Shown here piece after piece: positions 26,023 to 35,815 of a DNA stretch of 64,000 bases. Positions within the stretch are counted from its first letter, which is position 1, and every line of letters starts with the position of its first letter. The stretch is from Bog-473 sp963824195 (GTDB lineage: Bacteria; Actinomycetota; Acidimicrobiia; Acidimicrobiales; RAAP-2), in the NCBI GenBank assembly GCA_963824195.1, contig CAWGOJ010000010.1, positions 1 through 64,000 on the forward strand, given 5' to 3'. Below the pieces are notes generated by a model, which worked only from the letters and a program-made list of their open reading frames with translations, was not told the origin of the DNA and made no database searches. Both the position numbers and the translations under genes were made by a program.

Positions 26023-28286
26023 TCAGTGCGAGAACTTCACCTTGGGCAGGATCCGTCCGAGCCACTTCGGCTGGTGCCAGGCCCCGTGTCCGCTCAGCCG
26101 CAGCACGACCGGCAGCACCACTAGGCGCACCACCAGGGCATCGAGCGCGACGGCGATGGCCAGGATCACGCCCATCTCCTTGGGGGCCAGGGGTCCCGAC
26201 AGGGCAAAGGTCAGGAACACGGCGATCATGACCGCGGCCGCCGAGAGTACGACCCGTCCCGACGTGCGCATTGAGCCGACCATGGCGTGCTCGGGATCCG
26301 GGTGCGTCTCGTAGCGCTCCTTAGCCGCGGACAGCATGAACAGCGTGTAGTCCATCGCAACGCCGAAGACCATGGCTCCGAAGAACAGCGGCGCCCAGGC
26401 GTCGATGAAGCCCTGGGGCTGGAACCCGAGCGGACCGGACAGGTCGCCGTTCTGGAAGATGAGACGGCCGATGCCGAAGGCGCCGGCCACGGACAGGGCC
26501 GTGATCAGCACGCCGAGGGCGGCGATCAGCGGGGCACCGAGCGCGATCAACAGCAACAAGAACCCGAGGACGCCCAGGATCGCGAGAACGAGCGGCGTGT
26601 ACGACGCCAGGGTTTGCTGGAGGTCGTGGTTCTCCGCCGCCGCTCCGCCGACCAGCGTCCCTGCCGGCAGCACCTTTCGGAGGTGGTCGATGGTCGCTCC
26701 CGTGGTGGTCGTCGAGGGTCCGGTGTTCGGGAGCACCTGGTCGAGGGTCCATCCGGCGTTGGTCGGCCCCAGGACAACCCCAGCAACTCCGATGCGTGCG
26801 CGAGGGTGGCAAGGGCGCGGGCCTGTTCGCCCTCGGGGACCACCACCTGGAGGGTGCCGGGAGCGCCCGGGCCGAAGGCACTCGTCACCTGGTGGTAGCC
26901 GACTCGGGCGTTGGCGCTGGCCGGCACGATGGTGATCGAGGGCATGTTCGTCCGCATTCCGATGATCGGCGCGGCGGCCAAGAGCAGTAGGGCCAGTGCT
27001 GCCGCACCCGCGGGGAACGGGTGACGCCACAGGAAGCTGCCCCAGGGATGCAACATCCTGTCGAGGGGGCCCTCACCCTCGGGCCGAGGCCCTCGACGCA
27101 GCCGGATCCTTCCCTTATTGATGTTGGTCCCGAGTTTGCCGAGCACCGCGGGCAGGAGCGTCAGGGTGGCCGCCAGCACGGCGACGACGGAGAGCATGAT
27201 TCCGAAGGCCATCGACCGGAAGGCCGGGCTCGGCACAATGATGATGGCGGCCAGGGATGCGAGCACCGTCAGAGCGCTGAATGCCACTGCCTTTCCGGCG
27301 GTATCGACCGTCTCGGCCACGGACGCAACGATCGCCTCGTGGTCGCCCGGTTTAGCTCCACGGCGTTTGAGGGCGCCGCGGAAGCGCATGACCAGGAAGA
27401 GGGCGTAGTCGATGCCCAGAGCGAGGGCGAACATCAGCGCGAAGTTCAGCGCCCAAATGGAGACGGGCGTGAACTTGGTGGTGATGACCAGGGCGCCGGC
27501 AGCCACCAGCAGACCTGACATGGTCAGCATCAGGGGCAGGCCGGCGGCGACCAGGCTCCCGAAGGCGATGACCAGGATAATGATCGTCACCGGCCACGAC
27601 AGCATCTCCGAGCGCAGCATGGCCGAGCGGTTTGCAGTGTTGAAGTCGGCCCACAGGGCGCTGTCCCCGGTCAGGGTCACGGTGACACCGGACGATGACA
27701 GAGCTGCGAGCTTCGGCTCCACCGAGTCGGCCGCCTGCACCATCTGGTTCGAGTTAGCAGCCGATCCAGCGGTGATGATGGCGGTCCGTCCGTCCCGCGA
27801 CACCGAGACCCCGGCTTGTGGTGGGACGACGGTGGACACCCGGGGATCGCTGCGGAGCACCTCGGTGGCCTTGACTTCGATGGCCCTGGCCTGAGGGTCC
27901 GACACGATCGGGCCGTGGTGGTCGACGATGACGACCTGCAGGGCGGTGGCACCGAGCCCGGAGAAGTCCTTCTCGATGACAGCCCTGGCCGCCACGGACT
28001 GGCTGTTCGATGCCTGCCACCCCGCGCCGGCGAGCGCGTTCTCCACATGGACGGCGAAGATCCCGAAGACGGCGACCACGAGCAGCCAAGCAATCAGGAT
28101 CCGGCGGAAGTGGGTGGCGGCCCAGCGGCCGAGCCGGGCGAACGGGCCGGGACGGCTCCCGTGAACCTTGGCGCCGTCTTCTCGGACGCTGTCCCGGATC
28201 CCGGCCGGCAGGTCCGCCACCGCGGTTCCCGCCGACACTTGCGGAGAGTCGAGACCGGTTCCTCGGGTCGCAGTCATGGGACGCAT
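26023..28286 (-). pseudogene. MMPL-family RND-type transporter, one frameshift
   Basis: Large inner-membrane exporter of about 754 residues. It has a first helix (RILIAWLLVVAVFGIFAVHV), an external domain, then a five-helix block including LALGIDYALFLVMRFR, the MMPL proton-relay Asp-Tyr motif. One base is off near 26770; then the second external domain and the second helix block follow with GVAMDYTLFMLSAAKERYE. MMPL proteins export lipids, siderophores or hydrophobic drugs. Here it is the first gene of an operon with a CstR-type regulator and thiol proteins, and two CstR-type operators precede it, so a sulfur-related export role is suggested but unproven. Confidence 0.82.
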
Positions 28287-28334
28287 CCTTTGATCAGACC
28301 GCCAGCCGCACCCGGAAAGAGGAGCGTGTGGACG

Positions 28335-28384
28335 GATACCTAGGGGGGTATCGAGAACTATACCATGATACCCCCCTGGGTATC
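28335..28384. promoter_or_regulatory. Two CstR/CsoR-type operators before the MMPL operon
   Basis: GATACCTAGGGGGGTATC at 28335-28352 and GATACCCCCCTGGGTATC at 28367-28384, centres 32 bp (about three helical turns) apart. This is the only promoter in the window with two such sites, which suggests cooperative and tight control. Confidence 0.85.
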
Positions 28385-28476
28385 AAGCCTTCGACGGAGC
28401 GGCCGGCAGCGAGGTTTCACTGGCGAGCCGACGATCAGTTCACCGCACGGGTTTGTCCAGCCCGTCTTGCCCGTTC

Positions 28477-28514
28477 GCCCTGGTGCTCCTGACATGCCCT
28501 GGTGCTCCTGACAT
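28477..28514. repeat. Tandem 19-bp repeat, two copies
   Basis: GCCCTGGTGCTCCTGACAT occurs twice head to tail without change. No function apparent. Confidence 0.8.
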
Positions 28515-28606
28515 GGGTCTCCCGTCCAGGGGGTTCACCACCCTCGATCGTGGCACCGCCCGGGCTTCCCACCAGGATCCGCCCGCGCTGGCGCCCTCAG
28601 GTAGGC

Positions 28607-29589
28607 CTAAGCCTCGATCCGCGAGGCCTGAGCCTCGATCCGCGCCAGAATCCTCTCGACGACCTCTGATCCGTGGGTGTCCTGGAGAAAGTGGTTGGCA
28701 TCGCCGATCGGGTCGAAGGACGCACCGAGTCGCTTCGCCCACGTCCTACCCCATTCCTCGGTGAAGATCAGATCCGCACATCCCCAGATGAAATGGACGG
28801 GCTTGTCCCACGAGAGCAGTTTGTTGTAGTGGTGGTTCTGCGCCGCCCCGTTCCCGTTGTCGTAGCTGTCCAGCGGTATCGAGAGCGGGAACCTTCGAAG
28901 CCCGTTGAACGCGGCATCGGAGAGACCAGCAAAAGGCGCAGAGAATCCCCGGTATTCGTCAGCAGCCCTTCCTGTGAGTCCTGGCGTTGTGCCATTGACC
29001 AGCGCGGGAAGAATGACCTCAGGGCTTGCCAATCCCGCAGAGAGGACGAGCAGCAAGGCAACATCCGGACGTTCCCGTCAAAGAGACCTCCCTCGTGCCA
29101 ATTACGGTTCCAGCTTCGGATTCCCTCGGTGTACTGATATCCCTCGTGATGAAGCCACGTGTTCATGATCACGAGCCGAGAGAACCGCTCCGGCATCGTC
29201 ACTGCCTGTGCAAGCCCGATCGGACCAGCCCAGTCCTGACAGACCAGAGTGACGTCGGTGAGATCGATCCCGGTGATCAGCGTGGTCAGGACCTCAGTGT
29301 GGCGAGCGATGGTGTACCAGTGCGGATCGGTGGGCTTGTCTGATCGGCCGAAGCCGAGGTGAGCAGGCGCGATGCAGCGGTAGCCGACGGCGACCAGGCC
29401 AGGGATCACGTCCCGGCAGAGAAAGGACCAGGTCGGCATTCCGTGCAATAGGAGCATGACCGGTCGGTCCGGGGGCCCCTCGTCTACGTAGTGGACCCGG
29501 AGGTCTTGCCATAGGTGGTAGTTCGGTTCGTAGGGAAAAGAGGCAAGGTCGATGAAGTTCACGTCGGGGGTCCGAATGAAGTCGGTCAC
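28607..29589 (-). pseudogene. Haloalkane dehalogenase-like alpha/beta hydrolase, one frameshift
   Basis: Start GTG 29589 behind AAGGAG: TPDVNFIDLASFPYEPNYHL and VHYVDEGP are the haloalkane dehalogenase lead-in. Oxyanion loop HGMPTWSFL, nucleophile elbow VCQDWAGP with the Asp-Trp pair that holds the halide, FGRSDKPTD loop; after a break near 29040, the acid in WGCADLIFTEEW and the catalytic His in NHFLQD. Joined length about 327 residues. The family splits carbon-halogen bonds; an epoxide hydrolase or other esterase role remains possible because the second halide-binding residue is not clear (Met in place of the usual Glu/Asn in HGxPTW). Confidence 0.75.
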
Positions 29590-29917
29590 CGTCAGTCTCC
29601 TTCCTCGGCTAAGCGCCAAGAGCACAGCCAATGAGGCACGGTGGGCATCGTGATCAAACTCAGATGGTCGCTTCTCTGACGATCGTGCTACTGGCTTGCT
29701 ACTCAAACCGACGGACAGCCCCGCACTCTGGCGGACGGAGTGGATCGTGGACCGTATCTGACCTGGCCCAATGGATTTTGGAACACGGGCTGGACGATCG
29801 GAATCGCTCTACGGATCAGAAGGTTGGGGGTTCGAATCCCTCCGAGCGCGCTGGCTGCGGTTGACCCGATTGGGTGGACCACTGATACATGCACCGGTGA
29901 AGGTACGGCTCACATGC
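29590..29917. other. Gene-free stretch with a partial tRNA-Arg
   Basis: No supported protein gene between the dehalogenase-like start and the end of the GGDEF-EAL gene. It contains the 3' part of a tRNA-Arg at 29809-29851 and its diverged upstream sequence. Confidence 0.7.
29809..29851 (+). other. Partial tRNA-Arg (3' part from the anticodon loop), att-like
   Basis: CTACGGATCAGAAGG, then GGGGGTTCGAATCCCTC, then CGAGCGCGC: anticodon-loop side (ACG), variable loop, complete T arm and 3' acceptor strand of a tRNA-Arg. The matching 5' acceptor strand, D arm and 5' anticodon stem are absent upstream. Integrating elements leave such 3' tRNA pieces at their far end. A second, more mutated copy lies at 37452-37510. 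Confidence 0.65.
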
Positions 29918-32470
29918 TCAGATGGCCGACTCGGGAATGCTGTGCGCTGCCAGAAGCCACCGCGCCGCTTCGGCGTCGAGCGGCCGGCTCAAATGGTAGC
30001 CCTGGGCGAGAACGCAGCCCAAAGTGCGCAAGCTTTCCTCCTGAGCCGCGGTCTCGACGCCCTCGGCGATCGTTCCGTAGCCCAGGGTTCGGGCCAGCTG
30101 CACCAAGGCTGCAGCCATGCTCCGTGAGTCGTCCCCGAACCCCAGTGTCTCGACGAAGGACCGGTCGATCTTGACAATGTCGATGGGTAGACGGTCGAGA
30201 TGCGAGAAGGTTGAGTAGCCGGTACCGAAGTCATCGAGTGCGATGCGTACGCCGAGGTCGCGCAGCGCAGCCAGGTTGTGCAACGTGGTTTCGTTATCGG
30301 TGATCACCTCACTCTCGGTGATCTCGAGGACGAGCGACCGTGGGTCGAAGTGGCACTCTTCGATCTGCGCCGCGATCCGGTGTGACAGTGCCGGATCGGC
30401 GAGCTGGCCCGCAGAAAGGTTGACGCCGATATCCAGGTCGGGGCCGCACAAACCTGCCTCTTGCCACTGTCGAACCTGCCGGCATGCCGTACGCATGACG
30501 AACGAATCGATCTCGCCGATCAGACCTATTTCCTGGGCGAAAGGCACGAAATCCACTGGATGGACGAGACCCCGGTCCGGGTGTGGCCACCGGACCAGCA
30601 CTTCGAACCCGGCCACCCGGTAGGTCTGCAGATTCATCATGGGCTGGTAGTGCGCGATGAGATCTCCGTTGACGATCGCCGCCTTCAGCTCCTCCTCTAG
30701 TTCGACACGGGCCAACACAAGGGCATGCATCTCGTTGCGGTAGACCTCGAACCTGTCCTTGCCCAGTTTCTTGGCCTGGTACATCGCGATATCCGCGTTG
30801 CGAAGCAGCTGTTCACTGGTAATGCCCTCTTCTTCGAAGGCGATGCCGATGCTGCTGGCCGCGCTGACCGATTTGGTCCCCAAGCGGACGCGCGGCCGCA
30901 AGGAGTCGAGCATCCGCAGCGCCAGATCGGTGACGGCCTCTGGCGAACGCACGTCTTCGACGAGAATCGCGAATTCGTCCCCACCCAGACGAGCCGCCGT
31001 GTCCGAGGTCCGCAGAGTGTCGAGGAGGATCTTCGCAACTCTCTTCAAGAGCTGGTCCCCCTCGCCATGACCGAGGGTGTCGTTCACTGTCTTGAAGTCG
31101 TCGAGGTCGATGAAGAGCACGGCCAGGTGGGTGCCGGCACGCGCGCTGCGAGCGAGGGCGTGATCGAGCCGGTCCTGAAAGAGCGTCTTGTTGGCGAGCC
31201 TGGTCAGCGAGTCATGAAACGCCCAGTAGGAGAGTTCGTCTTCCAAGAGCTTGCGGTCGGTTACGTCTCGAAAGCTATAGACCCGTCCCACGACTTCCCC
31301 ATCGACGCGTTGGGGTCTCGAGTACCGCTCGACCACACGTCCATCCTTGAATTCGATGAGGTCGAAGCTCTCGCTATCGGGCTGGAGGTCGAGCTCGTTC
31401 AGCCTGGCCGCGAAGGCGCCGGGGTCAGTCAACTGGTCGAGGGCGAAGTCGAGTGTGGCAAGGTCGTCCTGTCTGGTGACGGCGTTGTGGGGTAAACCCC
31501 AGATTTCGGTGAAGCGTCGGTTGAAGTCGGTGATCTTGCCGGCGGTGTCGACCACCAGGATCCCGTCCGCGGTCGAGTCCAAGGTGGCGGTCAGACGAGA
31601 GAGCGCCTCGCTCAGGTCGCGCTCGGCAGACATCTGCGCGGTAGCGTCGTGGCCCGAGATGACGAGCCCCTCGACGGTGGGGTCGTCCAACAGGTTCACG
31701 ATGCTGAGGTCGAATGGCACGGCGACGCCCCGGTCGTGACGGAGGAGGCCGATCCTTGTGGTGACCGGGCGGGCCGACGTTGCTCCGCGACACGCCGAGG
31801 CCAGGCGAGCATCGAACTTCGGTCGGTCGCGTGCGGCGACGATGCTGGACAAGGGTCGTCCTTCCAGCATCTCGGGGTCATGTCCCAGGAGCCGCGTGAT
31901 GGCGCCCGAGACCGATTCGACGACGCCGTCGGGCGACACCAGCATGAGGATGGACCCGGCGTTGTGCACAACCGATCGGAGTCGGGCCTCGCGCCCGCTG
32001 GCCAACTCGAATCGTCGGCGCTCGGTCAAGTCGCGCAAGCACAGCAGGACCACGTCGTCGCCCAACCACTGTGTTGCGGTGCCGACCATTTCGATGAGGC
32101 GCCAACCCGAGGCCGCATTGACCCGGATCTCGATGGGTGCGCCCACCTGCTTGTACCCAACGGTGGAAAGCGAACGCAGCGCCAATTCGTGGTCGTCGGG
32201 GTGCATGAGGTCGAAGCCGGACTGGCCCCTCCAGTCGTCCAACGTGCGCTCGAACAGCCGCTCGGCCGCGTAATTCCCCCACACGATGCTCCCGGCTCCG
32301 TCGACGATGACGACGGCGTCGGGCAGGTTCTCGAAGGCGTCGGCCATGGCGCCACGCTCGTCGGGAGACGACCCAGGCGTATGGCGCGGCCGCTCTCTTG
32401 TGCGCCGCCGCGGCGACAGCGCCAGGGGTTCCATGACCCCACCTGCCCTGCGCCAACTCCGCTCAGCCAC
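29918..32470 (-). CDS. PAS-PAS-PAS-GGDEF-EAL cyclic-di-GMP signalling protein
   Basis: 850 residues, cytoplasmic. Three PAS domains (about 45-160, 165-285, 290-410; the last begins LDSTADGILVVDTAGKITDF) precede a GGDEF domain with intact ARLGGDEFAILVE and a DTLGHGEGDQLLKR helix, then an EAL domain. In the EAL signature the motif reads Glu-Val-Leu (AGFEVLVRW) while the downstream ITESE, LDDFGTGYS and IDRSFV metal-binding stretches are intact. It could both make and degrade cyclic-di-GMP. GTG start behind GAGGAG. The PAS inputs suggest redox, oxygen or small-ligand sensing. Confidence 0.92.
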   Translation of the reverse strand: MAERSWRRAGGVMEPLALSPRRRTRERPRHTPGSSPDERGAMADAFENLPDAVVIVDGAGSIVWGNYAAERLFERTLDDWRGQSGFDLMHPDDHELALRSLSTVGYKQVGAPIEIRVNAASGWRLIEMVGTATQWLGDDVVLLCLRDLTERRRFELASGREARLRSVVHNAGSILMLVSPDGVVESVSGAITRLLGHDPEMLEGRPLSSIVAARDRPKFDARLASACRGATSARPVTTRIGLLRHDRGVAVPFDLSIVNLLDDPTVEGLVISGHDATAQMSAERDLSEALSRLTATLDSTADGILVVDTAGKITDFNRRFTEIWGLPHNAVTRQDDLATLDFALDQLTDPGAFAARLNELDLQPDSESFDLIEFKDGRVVERYSRPQRVDGEVVGRVYSFRDVTDRKLLEDELSYWAFHDSLTRLANKTLFQDRLDHALARSARAGTHLAVLFIDLDDFKTVNDTLGHGEGDQLLKRVAKILLDTLRTSDTAARLGGDEFAILVEDVRSPEAVTDLALRMLDSLRPRVRLGTKSVSAASSIGIAFEEEGITSEQLLRNADIAMYQAKKLGKDRFEVYRNEMHALVLARVELEEELKAAIVNGDLIAHYQPMMNLQTYRVAGFEVLVRWPHPDRGLVHPVDFVPFAQEIGLIGEIDSFVMRTACRQVRQWQEAGLCGPDLDIGVNLSAGQLADPALSHRIAAQIEECHFDPRSLVLEITESEVITDNETTLHNLAALRDLGVRIALDDFGTGYSTFSHLDRLPIDIVKIDRSFVETLGFGDDSRSMAAALVQLARTLGYGTIAEGVETAAQEESLRTLGCVLAQGYHLSRPLDAEAARWLLAAHSIPESAI

Positions 32471-32715
32471 CGTGTCGGGCTCCTCTCTCCACTAACCCCA
32501 ATATTCAATTCGGCTGGTTGGTAGCCCCACACGGTTGCCATCGGGTTGCGGGTCGAGCTGTACGTGTCGGTGCACCCGTACGCATCGGTCATTTGGACAC
32601 GGCCCACGTCACACCAAGACCGGCGTGACGCGCGAACCGGGGAGGACGAAGAGCGGCTCGGGAGCCAACTACGGTCACTGACACCAAGCGGTGCCAAGCA
32701 AGGAGGTCCGCCGTC

Positions 32716-33942
32716 GTGCCCTCGACACCTGTCGATGCTCGCCTCGATCTGAGCGATCCCGACCTGCTGGCCGATCATCTGCCCCTGGACGAATTCGCCT
32801 GGCTGCGCCGGAATCAGCCCATTCGGTGGAATCCGCAAGCGCCCATGGCGGGATACGGCGACGCCGGATTCTGGGCGCTCACCCGCCACGCCGACGTCTC
32901 GGCGGTGACCAGGCGTCCGGGGTGGTCTGTGGAGGCCAACTCCGCCTTCGTTCGCCGGCTGGATGAGTCCGATCCCACAGGCGAATCCACCAAGAACCTC
33001 CTGCTCTGTATGGATCCGCCCCGGCACACCCGAGTTCGCAGGGTGGGAAACCGGTGCTTCACCCCGCGGGCCTTGGCCGGCCTCGAGGACGACCTGCGCG
33101 AACGAGCCCACCGGATCGTCTGGGCTGCCAAGCATGACGGGACGGGCGACTTCGTGATCGACGTAGCCCGTCATCTGCCCTTGCAGGCCATTGCCGGCCT
33201 CATGGGTATCCCCGACGACGATCGCCAGCAACTCTTCGACTGGAGCGATCAGATGGCTGGCAGCGAGGATCCGGAGTATGCCAGCACCGACTTCACGGGG
33301 GTGGTCGAGATGTTCGCCTACGCACACGCGGCAGCCGAGGCGCGGGTCGACAACGACCTCGGGGATGTCACCAGCCGACTTGTCCAATCCGACGTCGATG
33401 GCCACGGCCTGAACAGCGAAGAGTTCGCGTTCTTCTTCATGATCCTCGCCGTCGCTGGCAACGAGACCACCCGGCAGGCGATCACCCACGGCATGTCAGC
33501 GTTTCTGCAACATCCAGACCAGTGGGAACGATGGCAGTCCGAACGGCCCGCGACCGCGATCGACGAGATCCTGCGCTGGGCCTCGCCCGCGGTGGTCCTC
33601 CAGCGCACGGCGAGCGAAGACACCGAGGTTGCCGGCCAGTTGGTGCATAAGGGCGAACGGGTGGGCCTGTACTTCGCCTCCGCCAACTTCGACGAGGAGG
33701 TTTTCGACGATCCTGGGCGGTTCGACATCGGGCGTTCACCGAATCCCCATGTCACCTTCGGCGGCGGCGGCTCCCACTTCTGCATCGGGGCCAACCTTTC
33801 CCGGCTCGAGCTCAAGGTGATGTTCGACGTGATCGCCGACGAGCTGACCGACACGAAGTTGATGGGTCCGCCCGTCCGCCTTCGCTCGTCGTGGCTCAAC
33901 GGCATCAAACACCTGCCGGTCGATTATGGAGGATCCGGATGA
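32716..33942 (+). CDS. Cytochrome P450
   Basis: 408 residues. The I-helix oxygen-binding motif AGNETT is at residues 247-252, the K-helix ExxR in DEILRW, and the heme loop FGGGGSHFCIGANLSRLEL has the thiolate Cys356. The N-terminal half (FWALTRHADVSAVTRRPGWS, CMDPPRHTRVR) recalls the CYP124/125/142 steroid- and lipid-oxidizing group of actinobacteria. Soluble, needs external reductase. Its stop overlaps the next start (ATGA), so it is co-translated with the quinone oxidoreductase-like gene. Confidence 0.93.
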   Translation: MPSTPVDARLDLSDPDLLADHLPLDEFAWLRRNQPIRWNPQAPMAGYGDAGFWALTRHADVSAVTRRPGWSVEANSAFVRRLDESDPTGESTKNLLLCMDPPRHTRVRRVGNRCFTPRALAGLEDDLRERAHRIVWAAKHDGTGDFVIDVARHLPLQAIAGLMGIPDDDRQQLFDWSDQMAGSEDPEYASTDFTGVVEMFAYAHAAAEARVDNDLGDVTSRLVQSDVDGHGLNSEEFAFFFMILAVAGNETTRQAITHGMSAFLQHPDQWERWQSERPATAIDEILRWASPAVVLQRTASEDTEVAGQLVHKGERVGLYFASANFDEEVFDDPGRFDIGRSPNPHVTFGGGGSHFCIGANLSRLELKVMFDVIADELTDTKLMGPPVRLRSSWLNGIKHLPVDYGGSG

Positions 33943-34997
33943 CGACGACGACGACTGCGGCGGCGTGGATGGTCACCCGGCTGGGCCCACCGACCGAATC
34001 CCTCGAGATCCAGACGGTGGAGGTCGGCGAACCGGGCGCCAACCAGGTGCGGATCGCCGTGGAGGCGTTCTGCCTCGACTTCAACGACATCGACACCATC
34101 CGCGGTCGCTACGGGCTGTTGAAGTTCGAACCCCCCTTCGTCGTCGGCATGGCGGCCGCAGGAACGGTCGACGCGGCCGGGCCGGGGTGTGAGGCGCTGC
34201 TGGGCCGGCGGGTCGTCGGCACGACTGCGGGCGTGCAGGGGGCCTACGCGTCAGCGGCTCTGCTCGACGGAGCAATGCTCCAGCAGGTCCCCACCTGGCT
34301 CAGCGCAGCCGAGGGGGTGGCGATGTATTTCCCCTACCAGCTGAGCTACCTCGCCCTGCACGTCCGGGGAAGGGTGGCCCCAGGTGACGTCGTGCTCGTC
34401 CATGCCGCGGCCGGCGGCGTCGGATCGGCCGCCGTCCAGCTGGCCAGGGCGTTCGGCGCGACGGTGATCGGCACGGCGGGGACCGACGAGAAGGTCGACC
34501 TCTGTCGCTCGCTGGGAGCCGACTACGGCGTGAACTACCGCAGCGAGGACTTCGTCGCCTTCGTCGACGACGTCACAAACGGACGGGGAGTCGACGTGGC
34601 GTTCGACACCGTAGGTGGTGCCGTGACGACGGAGACGTTCAGGGTGATGGCATTCAACGGCCGCCACCTCATCATCGGGTTCGCCTCGGGCATCGAGGCG
34701 GAGGAGCGCCCGCTGCCGATCCAGCCAAGCATCTACGGGAACTTCGACCTGATGGGGATCTGCTTCGCATACGCCGACTCGCCGCGGCCGGCTCGTCCGT
34801 TTGGCATGAACTTCCTTTCTACCGCCCACGGCGTCGACATCTGGAACCGCATCTTGCACCTCACCCGGGCGGGAACGATCCGCCCTGTGATCGGCCGGCA
34901 GATCGAGTTCGCGGATGTCCCCGCCGAGCTCGAAGCGCTCGAGCGGCGCGAGACGACCGGCCGCACAGTGGTGCGCATGCCGCCAGATCGCGCATGA
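33939..34997 (+). CDS. Zinc-free MDR-family quinone oxidoreductase-like protein
   Basis: 352 residues of the medium-chain dehydrogenase family. GroES-like N-terminal domain with DFNDIDTIRGRYG, then the nucleotide fold with VLVHAAAGGVGSAAVQLARA. The structural and catalytic zinc ligands of alcohol dehydrogenases are absent, as in NADPH:quinone reductases and enoyl reductases. Translationally coupled to the P450 (overlap of four bases), so the two probably act on the same lipid or steroid-like substrate. Confidence 0.88.
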   Translation: MTTTTTAAAWMVTRLGPPTESLEIQTVEVGEPGANQVRIAVEAFCLDFNDIDTIRGRYGLLKFEPPFVVGMAAAGTVDAAGPGCEALLGRRVVGTTAGVQGAYASAALLDGAMLQQVPTWLSAAEGVAMYFPYQLSYLALHVRGRVAPGDVVLVHAAAGGVGSAAVQLARAFGATVIGTAGTDEKVDLCRSLGADYGVNYRSEDFVAFVDDVTNGRGVDVAFDTVGGAVTTETFRVMAFNGRHLIIGFASGIEAEERPLPIQPSIYGNFDLMGICFAYADSPRPARPFGMNFLSTAHGVDIWNRILHLTRAGTIRPVIGRQIEFADVPAELEALERRETTGRTVVRMPPDRA

Positions 34998-35218
34998 TGG
35001 TCTCCGCTGGCTGCTCGGCCGACATCGCCTAGGTAGCGTCGGTTCTTGGAGCACTGACCGGCGGGAGCATTCGAATCGGGCACGGTCCCATACAGGCGAA
35101 CTCTTCATCGGGGCGAGTTCCCATCGCCACCGACCTACAGCCCCCTTGTCTCTCGGCGACGATTGCGCCGAATCTACGATGTGGACGTTCCGCATGGCTG
35201 AGAGTAGAAGGAGAACCG

Positions 35219-35656
35219 ATGATTGAAGGCGTCGTTGAACGATGGCACGCCTATCTGCGAGGCGAGCTCCCGGGGGGTCTCGATGACCTACTCGACGACG
35301 ACGTCGTCTTCTACTCCCCGATCGTCTTCACACCCCAGAGAGGTAAGCAGATCACCAGCCTCTATTTGCGGGCCGCTGGTCCGACATTTGCCGGGAACGA
35401 TTCGACAACGGGCCCAGAAGGCGTCGAACAGGCAGGACAGTTTCATTACACCAAGACCGTGCTCACCGAAGATACGGCCGTCTTGGAGTTCGAGACCACG
35501 ATGCAGGGCAAGTATGTCAACGGCGTGGACATCATTCGTTGCAACGATGACGGACGTATCATCGAATTTCGGGTGATGGTCCGGCCGTTGCAGGCTGTCA
35601 ACCTCGTACATCAACAGATGGCGGCGATGCTGGAAGCCATGGAGCGGGAGCACTGA
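35219..35656 (+). CDS. NTF2-fold (SnoaL/ketosteroid-isomerase-like) protein
   Basis: 145 residues, ATG behind AAGGAG. Typical start helix VVERWHAYLRGELPGGLDDL, then LLDDDVVFYSPIV, TAVLEFETTMQGKYVNGVDI and IIEFRVMVRPLQAVN. The ligand is not known; the place after P450 and oxidoreductase genes would fit a steroid- or polyketide-like one. Intact. Confidence 0.8.
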   Translation: MIEGVVERWHAYLRGELPGGLDDLLDDDVVFYSPIVFTPQRGKQITSLYLRAAGPTFAGNDSTTGPEGVEQAGQFHYTKTVLTEDTAVLEFETTMQGKYVNGVDIIRCNDDGRIIEFRVMVRPLQAVNLVHQQMAAMLEAMEREH

Positions 35657-35815
35657 AATGCATCTTGGGTCGCGGCAGTCGGATCAGGTCTTGAAGGAAC
35701 TTCAGATTCTCGAGTATTTCGTTCCATGCCCTAGCGCCGAGTTGCAGCTCGAACACTGACGCGCGCCGTGGTACGTGATCGTAAGGACATGGCCCTCTTG
35801 GCCAGTCAGGCGGGA

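Larger units (their letters stand above)
28287..28606. other. Intergenic region with operators and a tandem repeat
   Basis: Gene-free between the MMPL promoter and the end of the dehalogenase-like gene. Holds two 18-bp operators and a 19-bp sequence repeated in tandem, both listed separately. Confidence 0.7.

Noticed and set aside
29740..29851. A complete tRNA gene
   Set aside because: Only the 3' half is recognizable; the 5' acceptor strand, D arm and half of the anticodon stem are missing.
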